A DNA stretch of 64,000 bases from assembly GCF_008692785.1 (NCBI RefSeq), contig NZ_VXJV01000004.1, positions 248,001 to 312,000 of the forward strand, given 5' to 3'. This document shows positions 38,480-49,044 of this stretch, piece by piece (the stretch's first letter is position 1; each line of letters starts with the position of its first letter). The position numbers and the translations under genes were made by a program. Below the pieces are notes generated by a model. The model saw only the letters and a program-made list of their open reading frames with translations. It was not told the origin of the DNA and searched no databases. This stretch comes from Salmonella enterica subsp. diarizonae. Its GTDB lineage: Bacteria > Pseudomonadota > Gammaproteobacteria > Enterobacterales > Enterobacteriaceae.

Positions 38480-39802
38480 CTATTCAGTAATTCGACGATA
38501 GACCGAAGGTGTGCTTGCTGGCGCTTTATCGTCAAGGATAATTGCCGCTTTGACGGCCTTCGCCGCTTCCTGCCAACTGGCTTCGTCTTTGGCATGAATC
38601 ACTGCCAGCGGGCGCTGTCCATCAATGCTGTCGCCCAGACGCGCCATATCGGTAAAACCGACGCTGTAATCAATAGTGTCTGACGCCTGGCGACGACCGC
38701 CGCCCATCGAGACGACCGCCATTCCCAGCGCACGCGTATCCATCGCGCTGATAAACCCTTCGGTATCAGCATATACCGCTTTGCTCAACATGGCGGTCGG
38801 CAGGTATTTATCGTAGTTCTCAACGAAATCGCTCGGGCCTTTCTGCGCTGCCACCATACGACCAAAGACCTCTGCCGCTTTACCGTTATCCAGCACCGCC
38901 TGTAATTTCGCCCGCGCTTGCGCATCATCTTTAGCAAGCTGACCGGAGATCAGCATCTCCACGCACAGCGCCATGGTGACGTCAAACAAGCGCGGATTGC
39001 GGTACTCGCCAGTCAGGAACTGCACCGCTTCGCGCACTTCCACCGCGTTACCCGCGCTCGAAGCCAGCACCTGGTTCATGTCGGTTAACAACGCCGTGGT
39101 GCGAACTCCCGCGCCGTTCGCCACGCCGACAATCGCTTCAGCCAGCGCTTCCGAGAGTTCATAGGTCGGCATAAACGCGCCGCTGCCGACTTTTACGTCC
39201 ATCACCAGCGCATCCAGCCCTTCGGCCAGTTTTTTGGCGAGGATGGAACCGGTGATCAGTGGAATAGAGTCCACCGTCGCGGTAATATCGCGGGTGGCGT
39301 AAAAACGTTTGTCCGCCGGTGCAAGCGAGCTGGTTTGCCCAATAATCGCCACACCCACGTCTTGAATAATTTCGCGGAAACGGTTGTCGTCCGGGAAGAT
39401 ATCGAAGCCCGGGATCGCTTCCAGTTTATCGAGTGTACCGCCGGTATGTCCGAGGCCGCGACCGGAGATCATCGGCACATAGCCGCCGCAGGCCGCTACC
39501 ATTGGCCCCAGCATTAGAGACGTCACGTCCCCCACGCCGCCGGTCGAATGCTTATCGACAATCGGGCCATTGAGATTCAGGCTTTTCCAGTCAAGAACAG
39601 TACCGGAATCCCGCATCGCCATGGTCAGCGAAACGCGCTCCGGCATGGTCATATCGTGGAAGAAGATGGTCATCGCCAGGGCGGCAATCTGTCCTTCCGA
39701 GATAGTGTTGTCACGAATGCCATTGATAAAGAAACGAATTTCTTCGTCACTCAACGCATGACCATCACGCTTTTTACGAATAATTTCTTGTGCGAGAAAC
39801 AC
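38480..39802 (-). CDS. deoA: Thymidine phosphorylase
   Basis: Cleaves thymidine and deoxyuridine to base and deoxyribose-1-phosphate. The 440-residue protein has the family block [20 protein letters not shown] near residue 85. The chosen start is GTG at 39800-39802 with an AGGAGG site, matching [10 protein letters not shown] of E. coli; an in-frame ATG upstream at 39863-39865 lies within REP DNA and is rejected. Confidence 0.98.
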
Positions 39803-39840
39803 GGTACCCTCCTGAGGGAAAAGAGTAGAAGGCTGGCTCC

Positions 39841-39913
39841 AGGCCGGATTAGGCGCGGCCGCCATCCGGCATCAAACCCACTTGCCGGGTAGCGCTACGC
39901 TTACCCGGCCTAC
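39841..39913. repeat. BIME between deoC and deoA
   Basis: REP copies AGGCCGGATTAGGCGCGGCC and TGCCGGGTAGCGCTACGCTT lie between the deoC stop and the deoA start. Confidence 0.78.
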
Positions 39914-39930
39914 AAAAGAAGAGGCAACAA

Positions 39931-40710
39931 TTAATAGCTGCTGGCGCTCTTACCGTCGCCGTGACCCAGCGCTTTCAGCAGGCTTGCCAGCAGGCTGGAA
40001 GCGCCAAAGCGGTAGTGACGAGAATCTGCCCAGTCAGCGCCAAACAGTTCGTCTGCAATCGCGAGGAACTTCTGCGCGTCTTCCGCTGTACGTACGCCGC
40101 CCGCCGGTTTGAAACCTACGGTTTTTTCCACGCCCATATCACGGATCACTTCCATCATGATACGCGCGCTTTCCGGCGTGGCGTTCACTGGCACTTTACC
40201 GGTAGACGTTTTAATAAAGTCTGCACCCGCTTTAATGGAAATTTCAGACGCTTTACGAATCAGCGCCTCTTCTTTCAGCTCGCCGGTTTCGATGATCACT
40301 TTAAGCAATACGTTCGCTGCGGCACACGCGTCTTTACAGGCTTTCACCAGGTCAAAACCCACCTGCTCGTTACCCGCCATCAACGCGCGGTACGGGAACA
40401 CCACGTCCACTTCATCGGCGCCGTAAGCGATTGCCGCGCGGGTTTCCGCCAGCGCAATATCGATGTCATCATTGCCATGCGGGAAGTTAGTCACCGTTGC
40501 AATGCGGATGTCCAGCGTGCCTTGCTCTTTCAGAGTCTTACGTGCAATCGGGATGAAACGTGGGTAAATACAAATCGCCGCCGTGTTCCCGACCGGAGTT
40601 TTTGCCTGATGACACAAAGCGATCACTTTTTCATTGGTGTCGTCATCGTTCAGAGTGGTCAGATCCATCAGTTTGAGCGCACGCAGGCTGCTTGCTTTTA
40701 AATCAGTCAT
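39931..40710 (-). CDS. deoC: Deoxyribose-phosphate aldolase
   Basis: Splits deoxyribose-5-phosphate to acetaldehyde and glyceraldehyde-3-phosphate. A 259-residue class I aldolase: the Schiff-base lysine lies in [10 protein letters not shown] (K167 by family numbering), with the second lysine in [11 protein letters not shown]. First gene of deoCABD. The ATG at 40708-40710 is the family start; an upstream ATG at 40746 is not conserved. Confidence 0.99.
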   Translation of the reverse strand: MTDLKASSLRALKLMDLTTLNDDDTNEKVIALCHQAKTPVGNTAAICIYPRFIPIARKTLKEQGTLDIRIATVTNFPHGNDDIDIALAETRAAIAYGADEVDVVFPYRALMAGNEQVGFDLVKACKDACAAANVLLKVIIETGELKEEALIRKASEISIKAGADFIKTSTGKVPVNATPESARIMMEVIRDMGVEKTVGFKPAGGVRTAEDAQKFLAIADELFGADWADSRHYRFGASSLLASLLKALGHGDGKSASSY

Positions 40711-40756
40711 GACATTCTCCAACGGCATTGCCGTATAAAATTTCACCTTGCAAGTC

Positions 40757-40772
40757 TGTTAGTATTCTAACA
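40757..40772. promoter_or_regulatory. DeoR operator at deoP2 (O2)
   Basis: TGTTAGTATTCTAACA is a near-perfect 16-base palindrome 46 bases upstream of the deoC start. It lies exactly 599 bases from the perfect copy inside yjjI, the spacing I recall for E. coli O1-O2 looping. Confidence 0.88.
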
Positions 40773-40786
40773 TTCACTCGCGATTA

Positions 40787-40806
40787 CACTTCGATATACA
40801 TCACAG
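40787..40806. promoter_or_regulatory. CRP-1 site of deoP2
   Basis: The minus strand reads CTGTGATGTATATCGAAGTG, close to the CRP consensus TGTGA-N6-TCACA and to the E. coli site centred near -40. Confidence 0.75.
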
Positions 40807-40838
40807 TTAATGAAAACTACGTACAAATTTGCATTACT

Positions 40839-40860
40839 GTAATGAGATCTGAATCAAATT
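40839..40860. promoter_or_regulatory. CRP-2 site of deoP2
   Basis: TTTGATTCAGATCTCATT on the minus strand fits CRP. Its centre is 53 bases from CRP-1, the spacing at which CytR binds between two CRP dimers in E. coli. Confidence 0.65.
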
Positions 40861-40969
40861 ATTTACCCATCATCGCCTGTTCTCCGGGCGATAAGCGCAT
40901 CAGGATCAAAGTCGTTTTGCCGCCATTTTCTACAATAGCGCATTGTCCCGGCATAAAGAGGAAACGAAG

Positions 40970-42520
40970 ATGCCTGCCTCATGCGAAACTGCGCTCCAGC
41001 AGCGTTGCCAGCAAATTGTGACCAGCCCGGTGCTCACGCCTGAACAAAAACGCCATTTTCTGGCGCTGGAAGCTGAAAACGCCCTGCCTTATCCCGCCCT
41101 GCCGGAAGATGCCCGCCAGGCGCTGGATGAAGGCGTCGTTTGCGATATGTTTGAGGGGCACGCCCCCTTCAAACCGCGCTACGTGTTGCCCGATTACGCC
41201 CGTTTTCTGGCTAACGGTTCACAGTGGCTGGAACTGGAAGGCGCGAAAGATCTGGATGATGCGTTATCCCTACTCACCATTCTGTATCATCACGTTCCTT
41301 CCGTGACGTCCATGCCGGTTTATCTCGGTCAGCTTGATGCGTTGCTGCAACCGTATGTTAGAATTCTAACACAAAATGAGATCGATATTCGAATAAAACG
41401 TTTCTGGCGTTATCTCGACAGAACGCTGCCAGACGCCTTTATGCATGCCAATATTGGCCCTGCCGATACGCCTGTCACACGAGCGATTTTGCGCGCCGAT
41501 GCCGAGCTAAAGCAGGTAGCGCCTAACCTGACGTTTATCTATGATGCGGAAATTACGCCAGACGATCTGCTGCTGGAGGTCGCCAAAAACATTTGCGAAT
41601 GCAGTAAGCCACACATTTCCAACGGCCCGGTAAATGATAAAATTTTCACAAAAGGCCATTATGGCATCGTCAGTTGTTATAACTCGCTACCGCTTGCCGG
41701 CGGCGGCAGTACGCTGGTACGTCTCAACCTGAAAGCTGTGGCAGAACGCAGTACGTCTGTCGATGACTTCTTTTCACGCACGCTACCGCACTACTGCCGA
41801 CAGCAGATCGCTATCATTAATTCACGATGTGAATTCCTTTATGAAAAGTCACATTTCTTTGAGAATAGCTTTCTTGTACAGGAAGGTCTGATCGATCCCG
41901 AACGTTTTGCGCCAATGTTCGGTATGTACGGGCTGGCGGAAGCCGTGAACCTGCTGTGCGAAAACGCGGGCCTGAACGCCCGTTACGGCAAGAATGAAAC
42001 GGCGAACGAGCTGGGCTACCGTATTAGCGCCCAACTGGCGGATTTTGTCGAAAATACGCCAGTGAAGTATGGCTGGAAGCAACGGGCGCTGCTCCATGCC
42101 CAGTCTGGCATCAGTTCCGATATCGGCACCACGCCGGGCGCGCGTCTGCCATATGGCGATGAACCGGACCCTATCACCCATTTGCAAACCGTCGCGCCGC
42201 ATCACGCCTTTTATCATGCCGGGATCAGCGACATTCTGACGCTGGACGAAACCATCAAGCGTAATCCGCAGGCGCTGGTCCAGCTTTGTCTTGGCGCGTT
42301 TAAAGCCGGGATGCGGGAATTTACCGCTAATGTGAGTGGCAACGATCTGGTGCGCGTCACCGGTTATATGGTGCGCCTGTCGGATCTGACGAAATTTCGC
42401 GCCGAAGGCTCGCGCACCAATACCACCTGGCTGGGGGAAGAAGCCGCACGTAATACCCGTATCCTGGAACGACAGCCACGCGTAGTCAGCCATGAACAAC
42501 AGATGCGCTTTAGTCAGTAA
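40970..42520 (+). CDS. yjjI: Glycyl radical enzyme-like protein YjjI
   Basis: A 516-residue protein of the DUF3029 group. Near the C-terminus VRVTGYMV fits the glycyl radical motif (x-R-[IVT]-x-G-Y), making G465 the candidate radical residue. The Cys in [15 protein letters not shown] is a candidate thiyl site. Its partner activating enzyme, yjjW, overlaps its 3' end by 29 bases. The substrate is unknown. The ATG at 40970 follows AGAGGAAACG. Two deo operators lie within its 5' half, on the DNA that serves the divergent deo operon. Confidence 0.88.
   Translation: MPASCETALQQRCQQIVTSPVLTPEQKRHFLALEAENALPYPALPEDARQALDEGVVCDMFEGHAPFKPRYVLPDYARFLANGSQWLELEGAKDLDDALSLLTILYHHVPSVTSMPVYLGQLDALLQPYVRILTQNEIDIRIKRFWRYLDRTLPDAFMHANIGPADTPVTRAILRADAELKQVAPNLTFIYDAEITPDDLLLEVAKNICECSKPHISNGPVNDKIFTKGHYGIVSCYNSLPLAGGGSTLVRLNLKAVAERSTSVDDFFSRTLPHYCRQQIAIINSRCEFLYEKSHFFENSFLVQEGLIDPERFAPMFGMYGLAEAVNLLCENAGLNARYGKNETANELGYRISAQLADFVENTPVKYGWKQRALLHAQSGISSDIGTTPGARLPYGDEPDPITHLQTVAPHHAFYHAGISDILTLDETIKRNPQALVQLCLGAFKAGMREFTANVSGNDLVRVTGYMVRLSDLTKFRAEGSRTNTTWLGEEAARNTRILERQPRVVSHEQQMRFSQ
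41356..41371. promoter_or_regulatory. DeoR operator at deoP1 (O1), inside yjjI
   Basis: TGTTAGAATTCTAACA is a perfect 16-base palindrome inside yjjI. It is 599 bases from the O2 copy, so the distal deo promoter P1 lies within the neighbouring gene, on the opposite strand. Confidence 0.88.
41635..41650. promoter_or_regulatory. Auxiliary DeoR operator (OE-like), inside yjjI
   Basis: TGATAAAATTTTCACA matches the perfect operator at 12 of 16 bases and lies 279 bases beyond O1. The distance is near that recalled for the third E. coli operator. Confidence 0.5.
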
Positions 42521-43355
42521 GATCATTGCGTTTTCCTGCGTCGATGGGCCGGGCAGCCGCCTGGCATTATTCTTACAGGGCTGCAATTTGCGCTGCAAGA
42601 ATTGCCATAACCCGTGGACGATGGGACGCTGTAACGACTGCGGGGAATGCGTATCGCAGTGTCCCCACCACGCCCTCGGCGTTGATGGCGGGAAAGTGGT
42701 ATGGCGGTCGGACGTCTGCGAGCAATGTGATACCTGCCTGAAAATGTGCCCACAGCAGGCAACGCCAATGGCGCAGACCATGAGCGTTGACGATGTGCTG
42801 CGTCATATTCGTAAAGCATCGATGTTTATTGAAGGTATTACCGTCAGCGGCGGAGAGGCAACCACGCAATTACCGTTTATTGTGGCGCTGTTCACGGCGA
42901 TCAAAGCCGATCCGCTGTTACAACGGTTGACCTGTCTGGTGGACAGTAATGGTCAGTTAAGCGAGACCGGCTGGCAAAAACTACTGCCGGTTTGCGACGG
43001 CGTAATGCTCGATCTGAAAGCCTGGAAGAGTGAGTGTCATCACCGTCTGACCGGGCGTGATAACGCGCGTATTAAGCACAGTATCCGCTTTCTTGCTGCG
43101 CGGGGAAAACTGGCGGAGCTGCGGTTGCTGGTTATCCCGGATCAGGTGGACTATGCGGCGCATATCGATTCACTGGCAGCGTTTATTACTTCGCTGGGCG
43201 AGGTTCCGGTGCGTTTGAATGCCTTTCATGCGCATGGCGTCTATGGCGAAGCAAAAGCCTGGCCAGGCGCGACGCCGCAAGAGGTGGAACGGCTGGCTGA
43301 CGGATTGCGCGCGCGTGGGGTGGCGAAGCTGATTTTGCCGGCGTTATATTTGTAA
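42492..43355 (+). CDS. yjjW: Glycyl radical enzyme activase YjjW
   Basis: A radical SAM protein of 287 residues. The cluster motif CNLRCKNC (CxxxCxxC) lies near residue 31. It is followed by two ferredoxin-like CxxCxxC...C sets ([12 protein letters not shown] and [12 protein letters not shown]), the layout of PflA-type activating enzymes with extra clusters. It should install the glycyl radical in YjjI. The start overlaps yjjI by 29 bases, so coupled expression is likely. Confidence 0.93.
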   Translation: MNNRCALVSKIIAFSCVDGPGSRLALFLQGCNLRCKNCHNPWTMGRCNDCGECVSQCPHHALGVDGGKVVWRSDVCEQCDTCLKMCPQQATPMAQTMSVDDVLRHIRKASMFIEGITVSGGEATTQLPFIVALFTAIKADPLLQRLTCLVDSNGQLSETGWQKLLPVCDGVMLDLKAWKSECHHRLTGRDNARIKHSIRFLAARGKLAELRLLVIPDQVDYAAHIDSLAAFITSLGEVPVRLNAFHAHGVYGEAKAWPGATPQEVERLADGLRARGVAKLILPALYL

Positions 43356-43387
43356 GCATGACTTGTCGGATGGCGGCTGGGATGCCA

Positions 43388-44161
43388 TCAGAGCCGAAAC
43401 AAGGTAACAGTATTGCGATACAACGCATCAGCTATCACCTCTGCGGGCTCCGGACGTAATTCGCAAAGCACATCAAACACGCGCGCCGCCTGCTCCGGGC
43501 GATTCGGCTGCCCCTGAAAACCCTTTAGCGGCATATCCGGCGCATCGGTTTCCAGCAACAGCGCGTCCAGCGGCAACCGCGCCATGACATCACGGGTTTT
43601 ACTGGCGCGCGGGTAGGTGATGGTGCCGCCGACGCCGATTTTATAGCCCAGTCGCACAAAAGTTTCGGCCTGTTGCAGACTGCCGGCAAAACCATGCACC
43701 ACGCCGGTTCGCGGCAGCTCCTGGCGCTTTAAGTGCATCGCCAGTTTGTCATGCGTGCGCCGCGAATGCAGGATTACCGGCAGATCGTAGCGCTTTGCCA
43801 GTTGCAGTTGCGCGTCTAAAAATCGCTCTTGCCTGGCGAACTGCGGATCGTCGCGATAAAGATCGAGACCGATCTCGCCTACCGCCACGACGTTCTGTCG
43901 TTGCGCCAGCGCCTGTTGCAGCTTATCAGGATCGTCATCGGCATGACGCTCAATCACAATAGGGTGCAATCCCAGCGCAGCATAAAGCGACGGAAAACGC
44001 GCCGCCAGCGCCAGCACGCGGGGAAAGTGAGCCGCCTCGGTCGCCGGCACGATGATTTTTTCAACTCCCGCCTCACAGGCACGCTGAATACTGGCGCGCT
44101 CATCGCCAGTAAAGGGCGGGAAATCAAAATGGCAGTGCGTATCGATAAAGCGCCAGCTCAC
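43388..44161 (-). CDS. yjjV: TatD-family metal-dependent hydrolase YjjV
   Basis: A 257-residue TatD-like nuclease. The N-terminal DTHCHFDF metal motif, the EIGLDLYRDDPQ strand (Glu), VILHSRR (His), and LLETDAPDMPLKG (Asp) form the metal site. Exact substrate unknown; related enzymes act on DNA 3' ends or tRNA aminoacylated at D-residues. It follows yjjU with a 4-base start/stop overlap. Confidence 0.95.
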   Translation of the reverse strand: MSWRFIDTHCHFDFPPFTGDERASIQRACEAGVEKIIVPATEAAHFPRVLALAARFPSLYAALGLHPIVIERHADDDPDKLQQALAQRQNVVAVGEIGLDLYRDDPQFARQERFLDAQLQLAKRYDLPVILHSRRTHDKLAMHLKRQELPRTGVVHGFAGSLQQAETFVRLGYKIGVGGTITYPRASKTRDVMARLPLDALLLETDAPDMPLKGFQGQPNRPEQAARVFDVLCELRPEPAEVIADALYRNTVTLFRL

Positions 44162-45231
44162 GCCAGATCCTCGTCGGTAAATGTGGTATCGTTTGCCTGC
44201 GGCGCGCTAATGACCTCCGCCACATGCGTATCATTGGCCACCGGTGCCGGAGGCACGACCACCGTTTCCGGCACGGCAATCCGCGACGTATGACGCAGCA
44301 GTGGCGGCGTTGCGGCAAGCAATTTACCAACGGTGGCAAGGAAATAACGCCCGCATAATCGCCCGGTTTTGTAATCCTCACGCAGCGCCGGGATACGGCT
44401 GCCCAGCGCCATGCTGTGCAGCGGTTTCGGCGGATAAATTTCAATGATCCGCAGCTTACCCGGCGGCTTTTCAATAAATTGTTGGATCGCGCTGTAGGAC
44501 GTTTCATGATGCTGCACCAGATTGACCAACGGCTGTAGACTGCTCTCTCCCAGCCAGCGCTCCATACGCTTAAACCACTGCGGCGTGTAATACATTTGCG
44601 ACGGTACGGTGCGGATCACCACAATGGTTTTCGCGCCCCGCTTTGCCGCTTCCTGAACCGGAATGGCATCGCTAATGCCACCGTCCAGATAGTTGATGCC
44701 CTCTAACGCAACGCCAGTACGGTAGAAACCCGGTATGGCGCTGGAGGCGCGAATGATATCAAGCCAGTTTTGTTTTGTCGGCGAGAAATAGCCCGGCGTG
44801 TAATCATCCCCCCGGCAGGCGCACATATAAAAGGATTTTCCGCTGTCGAACAGGCGCGCTGCGGTATCCATCTGCAGCGGCATCCGGGCGGAAGTGGATT
44901 CCACCAGCCAGTCGAGGTCGATAAGGTTTCCTCCACGTACAAATCGCAGCGGATCAAAAAATTCGCGCCTGGTGGTATAGCGCATAATGACTTTACGCCC
45001 GTAGCCGGGCTGGTTGCAAAGATACGCCGAGAGATTTTGCGCACCGGCTGATGTGCCGAAGTAGAGATGGAAAGGATTAAACTGCGCACGCATAAACTCA
45101 TCCAGCACGCCTGCGGTAAAGATGCCCCGCTGCCCCCCGCCCTCGCAGACCAGCGCCATACGGCCTGGCCGGAACGGTGTTAATGATAACGGCGCAATAT
45201 TGCCGAGCGTAACCGGTATTCGCTGGCCCAC
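44158..45231 (-). CDS. yjjU: Patatin-like phospholipase YjjU
   Basis: A 357-residue patatin-family protein. The oxyanion block ALVCEGGGQRGIFTAGVLDE, the nucleophile serine in GTSAG (near residue 68) and the Asp of LDGGISDAIPV (DGG) are all present, giving the Ser/Asp dyad. The physiological lipid substrate is unknown. The GTG start at 45229-45231 follows AGGAAGGCAGAG and aligns with E. coli MGQRIPVTLG. An ATG 21 bases upstream in frame lacks a site. Confidence 0.94.
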   Translation of the reverse strand: MGQRIPVTLGNIAPLSLTPFRPGRMALVCEGGGQRGIFTAGVLDEFMRAQFNPFHLYFGTSAGAQNLSAYLCNQPGYGRKVIMRYTTRREFFDPLRFVRGGNLIDLDWLVESTSARMPLQMDTAARLFDSGKSFYMCACRGDDYTPGYFSPTKQNWLDIIRASSAIPGFYRTGVALEGINYLDGGISDAIPVQEAAKRGAKTIVVIRTVPSQMYYTPQWFKRMERWLGESSLQPLVNLVQHHETSYSAIQQFIEKPPGKLRIIEIYPPKPLHSMALGSRIPALREDYKTGRLCGRYFLATVGKLLAATPPLLRHTSRIAVPETVVVPPAPVANDTHVAEVISAPQANDTTFTDEDLA

Positions 45232-45302
45232 CTCTGCCTTCCTGTTTTTCATTTTTTTCAGGATGACAAGGTAACGCAAAACGTTGGCGGCTAAAACCGT
45301 AA

Positions 45303-45325
45303 AAGCCAGTCCGCTGGACTGGCTT
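45303..45325 (-). terminator. Stem-loop between ytjA and yjjU
   Basis: Perfect stem AAGCCAGTCC/GGACTGGCTT, followed by TTTT on the minus strand. It is suited to end ytjA transcripts. Confidence 0.65.
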
Positions 45326-45353
45326 GGTAGCAATATATCTTTACAGATGCCTG

Positions 45354-45515
45354 CTAGGGTCGTTTACGGCCCATGAACAGGCTGACCAGGAAGAGTACGA
45401 TCCCGACGACGAAGACGATTTTCGCCGCGCCAGCAGCCGTACCAGCCAGTCCACCAAAACCCAATGCGGCGGCAATTAACGCGATAACCAGAAATATAAT
45501 GCCCCAACGAAACAT
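45354..45515 (-). CDS. ytjA: Small membrane protein YtjA (DUF1328)
   Basis: A 53-residue protein beginning [20 protein letters not shown] and ending MGRKRP, with two hydrophobic spans. It is in the DUF1328 family, found widely in proteobacteria and often stress-induced. AAAGGAGAGG precedes the ATG. It lies between osmY and yjjU on the same strand. Confidence 0.93.
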
Positions 45516-45606
45516 AAGCCTCTCCTTTACCATAGTTAATGTCGACCGCTAAATATGAGCGCTCAACCTACTCATTCGCGATATTTTTAGTGTGGTGCAC
45601 ATTACG

Positions 45607-45628
45607 CCTCCCGACAAACGTCGGGAGG
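45607..45628 (-). terminator. Stem-loop after osmY
   Basis: GCCTCCCGAC/GTCGGGAGG with a 4-base loop lies 16 bases past the osmY stop. It has no strong T-run. Confidence 0.5.
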
Positions 45629-45643
45629 ACGAATTACGACGAA

Positions 45644-46261
45644 TTACTGAACTTTCAGATCGTTTTTAACACTTTTTACGCCATCAACGGCTTTCGCGAT
45701 GCTTTCAGCGCGGTCGCTTTGTTCCTGAGTTTCAACGGTACCGGAGAGCTGTACGACGCCATCGGTCGTTTCCACTTTCACTTTACGGGAAGGGACGAGA
45801 TCATCCGCCAGCAACTTGGCTTTGACTTCACTGGTCGTGGCCGTATCGCCGGCATAGCCTTTCACAGAACCTTCTTTACTGTCACGAACGTGAAGTTTGT
45901 CGCTAACGGAGGTCACGCCCTCTACGCCTTTCGCCACTTTCACGGCGGCTTCAGCCTGCGCCTGGCTTTCCACAAAGCCGCTCAGAGTGACAACTTTCTT
46001 ATTGGTTTCGACAGAAATATCAGTGCTTTTAATGTTGTCATGGTCCACCAGCGCGGCTTTTACTTTCGCAGTGATGGCGCTGTCATCCATGAAGTTACCG
46101 ACTTTATTCATAGAGCTATCGACTTTTTGCCCCGCGGTTTCGGTTCCGCTTTGCGCCTTGTCCGTTGTTGCGTTTTCTGCAAAGGCAGAACCTGTCGCAA
46201 CAGCAGAGGTCAACATTACGGCCAGCAGAGTTTTAGAAATCTTCAGTCTTGTCATAGTCAT
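45644..46261 (-). CDS. osmY: Osmotically inducible periplasmic protein OsmY
   Basis: A 205-residue secreted protein. Signal peptide residues 1-29 end ...TGSAFA. Two BON domains follow, each with a central glycine and the repeating [13 protein letters not shown] / [10 protein letters not shown] pattern; BON domains bind phospholipid. It is strongly sigma-S and osmotically induced in E. coli. The extra residues relative to E. coli OsmY fall just after the signal peptide. Confidence 0.97.
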   Translation of the reverse strand: MTMTRLKISKTLLAVMLTSAVATGSAFAENATTDKAQSGTETAGQKVDSSMNKVGNFMDDSAITAKVKAALVDHDNIKSTDISVETNKKVVTLSGFVESQAQAEAAVKVAKGVEGVTSVSDKLHVRDSKEGSVKGYAGDTATTSEVKAKLLADDLVPSRKVKVETTDGVVQLSGTVETQEQSDRAESIAKAVDGVKSVKNDLKVQ

Positions 46262-46664
46262 CGATTTTGTCCTGTATAGTTTGCTCGTAATTTGAGCTCA
46301 GGCAACACGAGGTTGCATTGCTGAATGCGGTGAAAAAATTCACCGGTTTCTGAAGTCAATGACTGGCGTCACATTCGTGAATTTGTAACGACGCGTCGCC
46401 TGCCACCCTTCCGTTTCAGTTATTAATATCGTGACTGAAACAAATCTCAGCTTTAAGCTCTAACATTCACGCATTGAACAGGCATTAAAGCCGACATTTA
46501 TGTCATCACTTTGTTAAATATAGATCACAATTCTAAAATCGCTTGTCGGTACGTATAAAAAACAGGCAGATCAGAGAAAAAATGCGGGATTTAAGAACAT
46601 TCCGTAAGCAGTTAAAAAGGCTGGGAAAGTACGAAGGCGCGGCGGATGCCGCGCCGGAAAGGGA
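46262..46664. promoter_or_regulatory. osmY leader/promoter and prfC downstream DNA
   Basis: A 403-base gap without supported genes. The half nearest osmY must carry its stationary-phase promoter (osmY has a long leader in E. coli), but I cannot place the -10 with certainty. The half nearest prfC is AT-rich and shows nothing specific. Confidence 0.45.
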
Positions 46665-48254
46665 TCAGTGTTCGCGCGTTTTACGGAACTGAACGTCAGG
46701 GTAACGTTCCTGGGTCAGGTTCAGGTTAACCATCGTTGGGGCGATATAGGTGAGGTTGTCGCCGCCATCCAGCGCCAGTTGCGTTTCATTCTTACGCTTA
46801 AACTCTTCGAATTTCTTCGCATCGGCGCTTTCAACCCAGCGCGCCGTCGCCACGTTGACGGATTCATAAATCGCCTCAACGTTGTATTCGCTTTTCAGGC
46901 GCGCGACGACAACATCAAACTGCAGAACGCCCACGGCGCCGACAATCAAATCGTTGTTGGAGATAGGACGGAATACCTGAACCGCCCCCTCTTCAGAAAG
47001 CTGCACCAGCCCTTTCAGTAGCTGCTTCTGCTTCAGCGGATCTTTCAGGCGAATACGACGGAACAGTTCCGGCGCAAAGTTCGGGATACCGGTAAACTTC
47101 ATCATCTCGCCCTGGGTGAAGGTATCGCCGATCTGAATGGTGCCGTGGTTATGCAGACCCAAAATATCGCCCGGGTACGCTTCTTCAACGTGCGAACGGT
47201 CGCCCGCCATAAAAGTTAACGCGTCGGAAATCACCACATCTTTGCCGGTACGGACCTGACGTAGCTTCATACCTTTCTCATACTTGCCGGAAACCACGCG
47301 CATAAACGCCACACGGTCGCGGTGTTTCGGGTCCATATTGGCCTGAATTTTAAAGACAAAACCGGTGAACTTCTCTTCCGAGGCCTCCACCGTGCGGGTA
47401 TCGGTTTGACGCGGCATCGGCGCGGGTGCCCACGCCACTAAACCATCCAGCATATGGTCAACGCCAAAGTTACCCAGCGCGGTGCCGAAAAATACCGGGG
47501 TAATTTCCCCTGCCAGGAACAGCTCTTCATCAAACTCGTTAGAAGCGCCCTGCACCAGCTCCAGCTCGTCGCGCAGTTGCTGCGCCAGATCTTCACCCAC
47601 GGCGGCGTCCAGATCAGGGTTATTCAGCCCCTTAACGATGCGCACTTCCTGAATAGTGTGGCCCTTACCGGTCTGATACAGATAAGTTTCATCTTTATAA
47701 AGATGATAAACGCCCTTGAACAGCTTGCCGCAGCCAATCGGCCAGGTGATCGGCGCGCAGCCGATTTTCAGCTCGTTCTCTACTTCATCCAGCAGCTCCA
47801 TCGGGTCGCGGATGTCACGGTCGAGTTTGTTCATAAAGGTGAGGATCGGCGTATCGCGCAGACGGGTAACTTCCATCAGCTTGCGGGTCCTGTCCTCAAC
47901 GCCTTTCGCGGCGTCGATAACCATCAGACAGCAGTCCACCGCCGTCAGGGTACGGTAGGTATCTTCGGAGAAGTCTTCGTGCCCTGGGGTATCCAGCAGG
48001 TTCACCAGGCAGTCATGATACGGGAACTGCATCACCGAGGTGGTGATGGAGATACCACGCTGTTTTTCCATCTCCATCCAGTCAGATTTTGCATGCTGGC
48101 TGGAACCGCGGCCCTTTACCGTACCGGCGGTCTGAATTGCCTGTCCGAACAGCAACACTTTTTCGGTAATGGTGGTTTTACCGGCGTCCGGGTGAGAAAT
48201 AATGGCAAAGGTGCGGCGTTTGGCCACCTCTTGCAAATAAGGAGACAACGTCAT
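46665..48254 (-). CDS. prfC: Peptide chain release factor RF3
   Basis: A translational GTPase of 529 residues that removes RF1/RF2 after termination. G1 is SHPDAGKTT at residues about 18-26, G3 [12 protein letters not shown]4 MNKLDR. EF-G-like domains II and III follow. The ATG at 48252-48254 gives [10 protein letters not shown] as in the family; the TTG two codons upstream is an unlikely start. Confidence 0.99.
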
Positions 48255-48345
48255 AGTCAAATCTTCTTGAGTAAGCGCGGTGTTTGACCACGCATGTTGA
48301 ATACGAAAAATGCGGCTATTTTACCCATCAACCTGGGGGAGGCAA

Positions 48346-49023
48346 TCAGTGTTTACACAGGAGCTGCTCCAGTTCGCTTAATGACGCCACAGTCCAGGTT
48401 GGATGAATACCCGCGGGCTGCTCGCGATGATGCGCGTTGAGCCAGCAGGTCGATAGCCCGGCGTTAATGCCGCCAAGAATATCGGATTCCGCGGTATCGC
48501 CAACCATTAATACGCGCGAGCGGTCAGGATTCCCCGCCTGCTCCAGGGCGTAGTTAAAGATTTTCGGATCGGGCTTCGCGACGCCAACCTGCTCGGAAAT
48601 CACCAGCAGATCGAAATACTCTCGCAGCCCGGTGCGCTCCAGTCGAATTTGTTGTAGCGCGGTAAAACCGTTAGTAATAATACCAATTTTAGCCTGCCCG
48701 CGAATCGCATTAAGCAGCGAAACGGCGCCTGGCAAGGGAGAACAGATCTCCGCCATCGCATTAATAAAAGCGTCATTCAGCAGCCCCGGCGCAACGTTTA
48801 GCCGTTCAGCCCAACTTTGAAAGCGCGCGTGCTGCAATTGTAATGAGGTAATCGCGCCGTTCTGATAATCCACCCATAGCGGCTTATTCACGGCCTGATA
48901 ATCCTGGAAATCCTCAGCGGTAAAGGTGACGCTATAGTCAAGGAACATCCGCTGTAAGCCGGTGAAAGAATCAAACGTAAACAGCGTTTCATCGGCATCA
49001 AAGAAAATCCAGTCCCACTTCAT
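48346..49023 (-). CDS. yjjG: Pyrimidine 5'-nucleotidase YjjG
   Basis: A HAD-superfamily phosphatase of 225 residues. The catalytic box [11 protein letters not shown] has the nucleophile Asp and the acid/base Asp. Motif II is IITNGF and motif [13 protein letters not shown]. It hydrolyses dUMP, dTMP and non-canonical nucleotides. It ends the holD-rimI-yjjG cluster, starting 21 bases after the rimI stop. Confidence 0.96.
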   Translation of the reverse strand: MKWDWIFFDADETLFTFDSFTGLQRMFLDYSVTFTAEDFQDYQAVNKPLWVDYQNGAITSLQLQHARFQSWAERLNVAPGLLNDAFINAMAEICSPLPGAVSLLNAIRGQAKIGIITNGFTALQQIRLERTGLREYFDLLVISEQVGVAKPDPKIFNYALEQAGNPDRSRVLMVGDTAESDILGGINAGLSTCWLNAHHREQPAGIHPTWTVASLSELEQLLCKH

Positions 49024-49044
49024 CATTACACCTTGCCTCTTTTA

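Noticed and set aside
47454..48287. A 277-codon frame antisense to prfC
   Set aside because: Same cause; prfC is complete and well supported on the minus strand.
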